Part shown: in pieces, positions 62,814-64,000 of the stretch
Position numbering within the stretch: position 1 is the stretch's first letter
Layout of the letters: every line of letters begins with the position of its first letter
Assembly (NCBI GenBank): GCA_023957755.1
Contig: JAMLGT010000019.1
Location: 1-64,000 of the forward strand
Direction of reading: 5' to 3'
Length of the DNA stretch: 64,000 nt
DNA from: Chitinophagaceae bacterium
GTDB lineage: Bacteria > Bacteroidota > Bacteroidia > Chitinophagales > Chitinophagaceae
Made by a program: the position numbers and the translations under genes
Notes under the pieces: model-generated
Seen by the model: the letters and a program-made list of their open reading frames with translations, nothing else
Told to the model about the DNA's origin: nothing
Database searches by the model: none

Positions 62814-62836
62814 CCGGAGAGGTGATTCACCTCCGG
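62814..62836. terminator. Hairpin between speA and the phosphoesterase gene
   Basis: CCGGA and TCCGG, plus GGTG and CACC, pair around an ATT loop with a 2-base bulge (GA). It lies 2 bp after the speA stop and between convergent genes. There is no T run, so intrinsic termination is uncertain. Confidence 0.45.
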
Positions 62837-62861
62837 CGATTAACCAAAGCGAATCGTCTTA

Positions 62862-63749
62862 TTAATTCTTCCAGATGTCTGTAATCGCGTCTGCCTTTGC
62901 ATTGCCCGAAGCAGGAAGCCGGTACAGTGCTTCTATGGTTCGCAGCACATTGTAGTGGTCTATGCGCTGGTTGTATCGTCCGGGTTTTACCATTGGCCCT
63001 ACAAAGAAGGTTGGAATATGGTTTGGTGCCTTGAAGTCATCCTCATCAAAAGTGAAGATCAGCAGGCTGTTATTTTTCTTTGCCCATTCCACATACTTCG
63101 ATAAGTTCTGTTTTAACCATTGATCCCCTCTGCGGATAGCTTCTCCATCGCCAGATGCGCCTATGTTGTGCATATCATGATCCATGTCCGGAATTACAAA
63201 GCAGACGGTAGGTAGCTTTGAAAAGTCTGTGGGGAACTCCGTCATGGGTTTGCTGACTGAAACCGGAAGCTGATTAGTTTTGGTGCCAATCCAGTTGACC
63301 CACGGGCAGTGTTTACGGCCATACAGATATGATTTTGTGATAGTGCTTTTCTGATAATAGCATCCTGTGAAATCACCGGTGGGCATGGTCTGTGCAAAAC
63401 CTCCAAAGCTATACTTCGCCTTGATAAGGTAAGCCCCCAGGTTGGCCGAAGTGAAAGTGACATTCTTGAGGCATTTATCATCTTTCACCCCCTGTGTATT
63501 TCCTGAAAACAATGCAATGTAATTAGGCTGGCTGGGATGCTGAACCCCATGTGCGTCGGTAAACAAAGCGCTTTCTTTGGCAAGTTCATTAATATAAGGC
63601 GCGTATTTTGATCCTATAATTTGGTCAAAACTGTGGTTTTCTTCCATTACAATAATGATATGGCTTGGCCTGGGAAGCGTAGCGGTGGCGGGTTTGGAAG
63701 ATGGAAGAAGGAATAGCAAGGCAAAAATGCAGGCGAATAAAAGTTTCAT
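62862..63749 (-). CDS. Secreted phosphoesterase-family protein (acid phosphatase / phospholipase C type)
   Basis: A 295-residue protein. The start is the ATG at 63749, opening a signal peptide (MKLLFACIFALLFLLPSSKPATA); an ATG at 63824 would add 25 residues before it. It belongs to the phosphoesterase family related to phospholipase C and acid phosphatases: the metal-binding VMEENHSFDQIIGSKYAPYIN (about 34-55, split), the HPSQPNYIALFSGN loop, PDMDHDMH and LLIFTFDEDDF. It should hydrolyse phosphate esters outside the cytoplasm. It stands alone on the minus strand. Confidence 0.87.
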   Translation of the reverse strand: MKLLFACIFALLFLLPSSKPATATLPRPSHIIIVMEENHSFDQIIGSKYAPYINELAKESALFTDAHGVQHPSQPNYIALFSGNTQGVKDDKCLKNVTFTSANLGAYLIKAKYSFGGFAQTMPTGDFTGCYYQKSTITKSYLYGRKHCPWVNWIGTKTNQLPVSVSKPMTEFPTDFSKLPTVCFVIPDMDHDMHNIGASGDGEAIRRGDQWLKQNLSKYVEWAKKNNSLLIFTFDEDDFKAPNHIPTFFVGPMVKPGRYNQRIDHYNVLRTIEALYRLPASGNAKADAITDIWKN

Positions 63750-63916
63750 AAATGAAAGGTTTGTTTCTAAATTCCTTGTGTGTTGCGAATTGAAGATGAT
63801 TAGGTCAAACAAATCTCTTGCCAAATACGAGTAGGCTACCTGATACCCTTCAAAGCACGGTTAATCTGTATTTCAGGATCAGGGGTTTGTCCAGAACTGA
63901 GATGGTGACATAAAAA

Positions 63917-63946
63917 AGTCCTGCAGCGTATTCGCGCTGCAGGACT
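63917..63946 (-). terminator. Intrinsic terminator for a gene entering from the right
   Basis: AGTCCTGCAGCG (63917-63928) and CGCTGCAGGACT (63935-63946) form a perfect 12-bp stem with a 6-base loop. On the minus strand it is followed by TTTTTTA, so it ends the minus-strand gene whose tail lies at the right edge. Confidence 0.85.
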
Positions 63947-63971
63947 AACCTTAAACATTCTATTGAAACCT

Positions 63972-64000
63972 TTATTTTACTGCTATTTCTTTGGGTGTTA
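63972..64000 (-). CDS. C-terminal end of a gene cut by the window edge
   Basis: On the minus strand the frame TPKEIAVK followed by TAA (63974-63972) is open to the edge. Only eight codons are visible, so the product cannot be named. The strong minus-strand terminator 26 bp downstream supports a real gene ending here. Confidence 0.4.

Noticed and set aside
1-64000. CRISPR arrays, tRNA or rRNA genes, prophage or intact insertion sequences
   Set aside because: Looked for in the intergenic regions by repeat pattern, TTCGAATC-type loops and transposase or integrase motifs; none was found.

Overview
The window looks like chromosomal DNA of a Bacteroidota bacterium, most likely of the Chitinophagaceae or a close relative. 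The grounds are a SusC/SusD pair, a type IX secretion (T9SS) C-terminal domain on a secreted aminopeptidase, Bacteroidota-style OstA/MCE/LptD envelope genes, zinc-ligand-poor (C-minus) ribosomal proteins L36 and S4, almost no Shine-Dalgarno sequences, and many TAnnTTTG promoter boxes, several only 4-7 bases before a start codon. The content is mostly core housekeeping. I see no prophage, CRISPR array, tRNA, rRNA or intact insertion sequence.

Layout. 1-7200: the tail of a di-haem cytochrome c peroxidase, then a TetR regulator followed by an outer-membrane factor, an adaptor lipoprotein and an RND pump in one operon. 7383-10892: rbfA and a LolC/E-like permease, divergent from an MsbA-like ABC exporter. 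10966-17350: a BatB-BatC fusion, a T9SS-exported M1 aminopeptidase, recO and prfA. 17351-18496: a repeat-rich stretch with a 134-bp MITE-like element, a small membrane protein and a duplicated 52-bp terminator-like element that may end a small RNA. 18497-30064: a transglutaminase-like protein, an OsmC peroxidase, a SusCD pair, a Gre-like factor, a GlcD-type oxidase, an Asp-box propeller protein, an amino-acid permease and a small membrane protein. 30053-37027: an envelope cluster (OstA-like, MCE/MlaD-like, amidase, divergent LptD). 37043-45191: an acyl-CoA mutase, an L,D-transpeptidase, a second ABC exporter, pyrF, a glutaryl-CoA-type dehydrogenase, aroK and a DUF423 protein. 45262-47718: ftsK, followed by the second copy of the 134-bp element. 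47890-52719: thrA-thrB-thrC preceded by a leader peptide with a Thr/Ile codon run, a probable attenuation control. 52989-55985: a sugar-transferase homologue lacking its catalytic Asp-Glu pair, a pseudo-receiver, an unknown protein and a lipoprotein. 56165-59738: the alpha operon infA-rpmJ-rpsM-rpsK-rpsD-rpoA-rplQ. 60166-64000: a P1-family peptidase, an arginine decarboxylase, a secreted phosphoesterase and the edge of another gene.

The most notable observations are the thr leader peptide, the two 134-bp elements (about 90% identical) placed at convergent gene ends, the duplicated sRNA/terminator element, the catalytically degenerate sugar transferase beside a pseudo-receiver with a perfect palindrome upstream, and the recurrent near-leaderless promoter arrangement. 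All identifications come from reading motifs; no database search was run.
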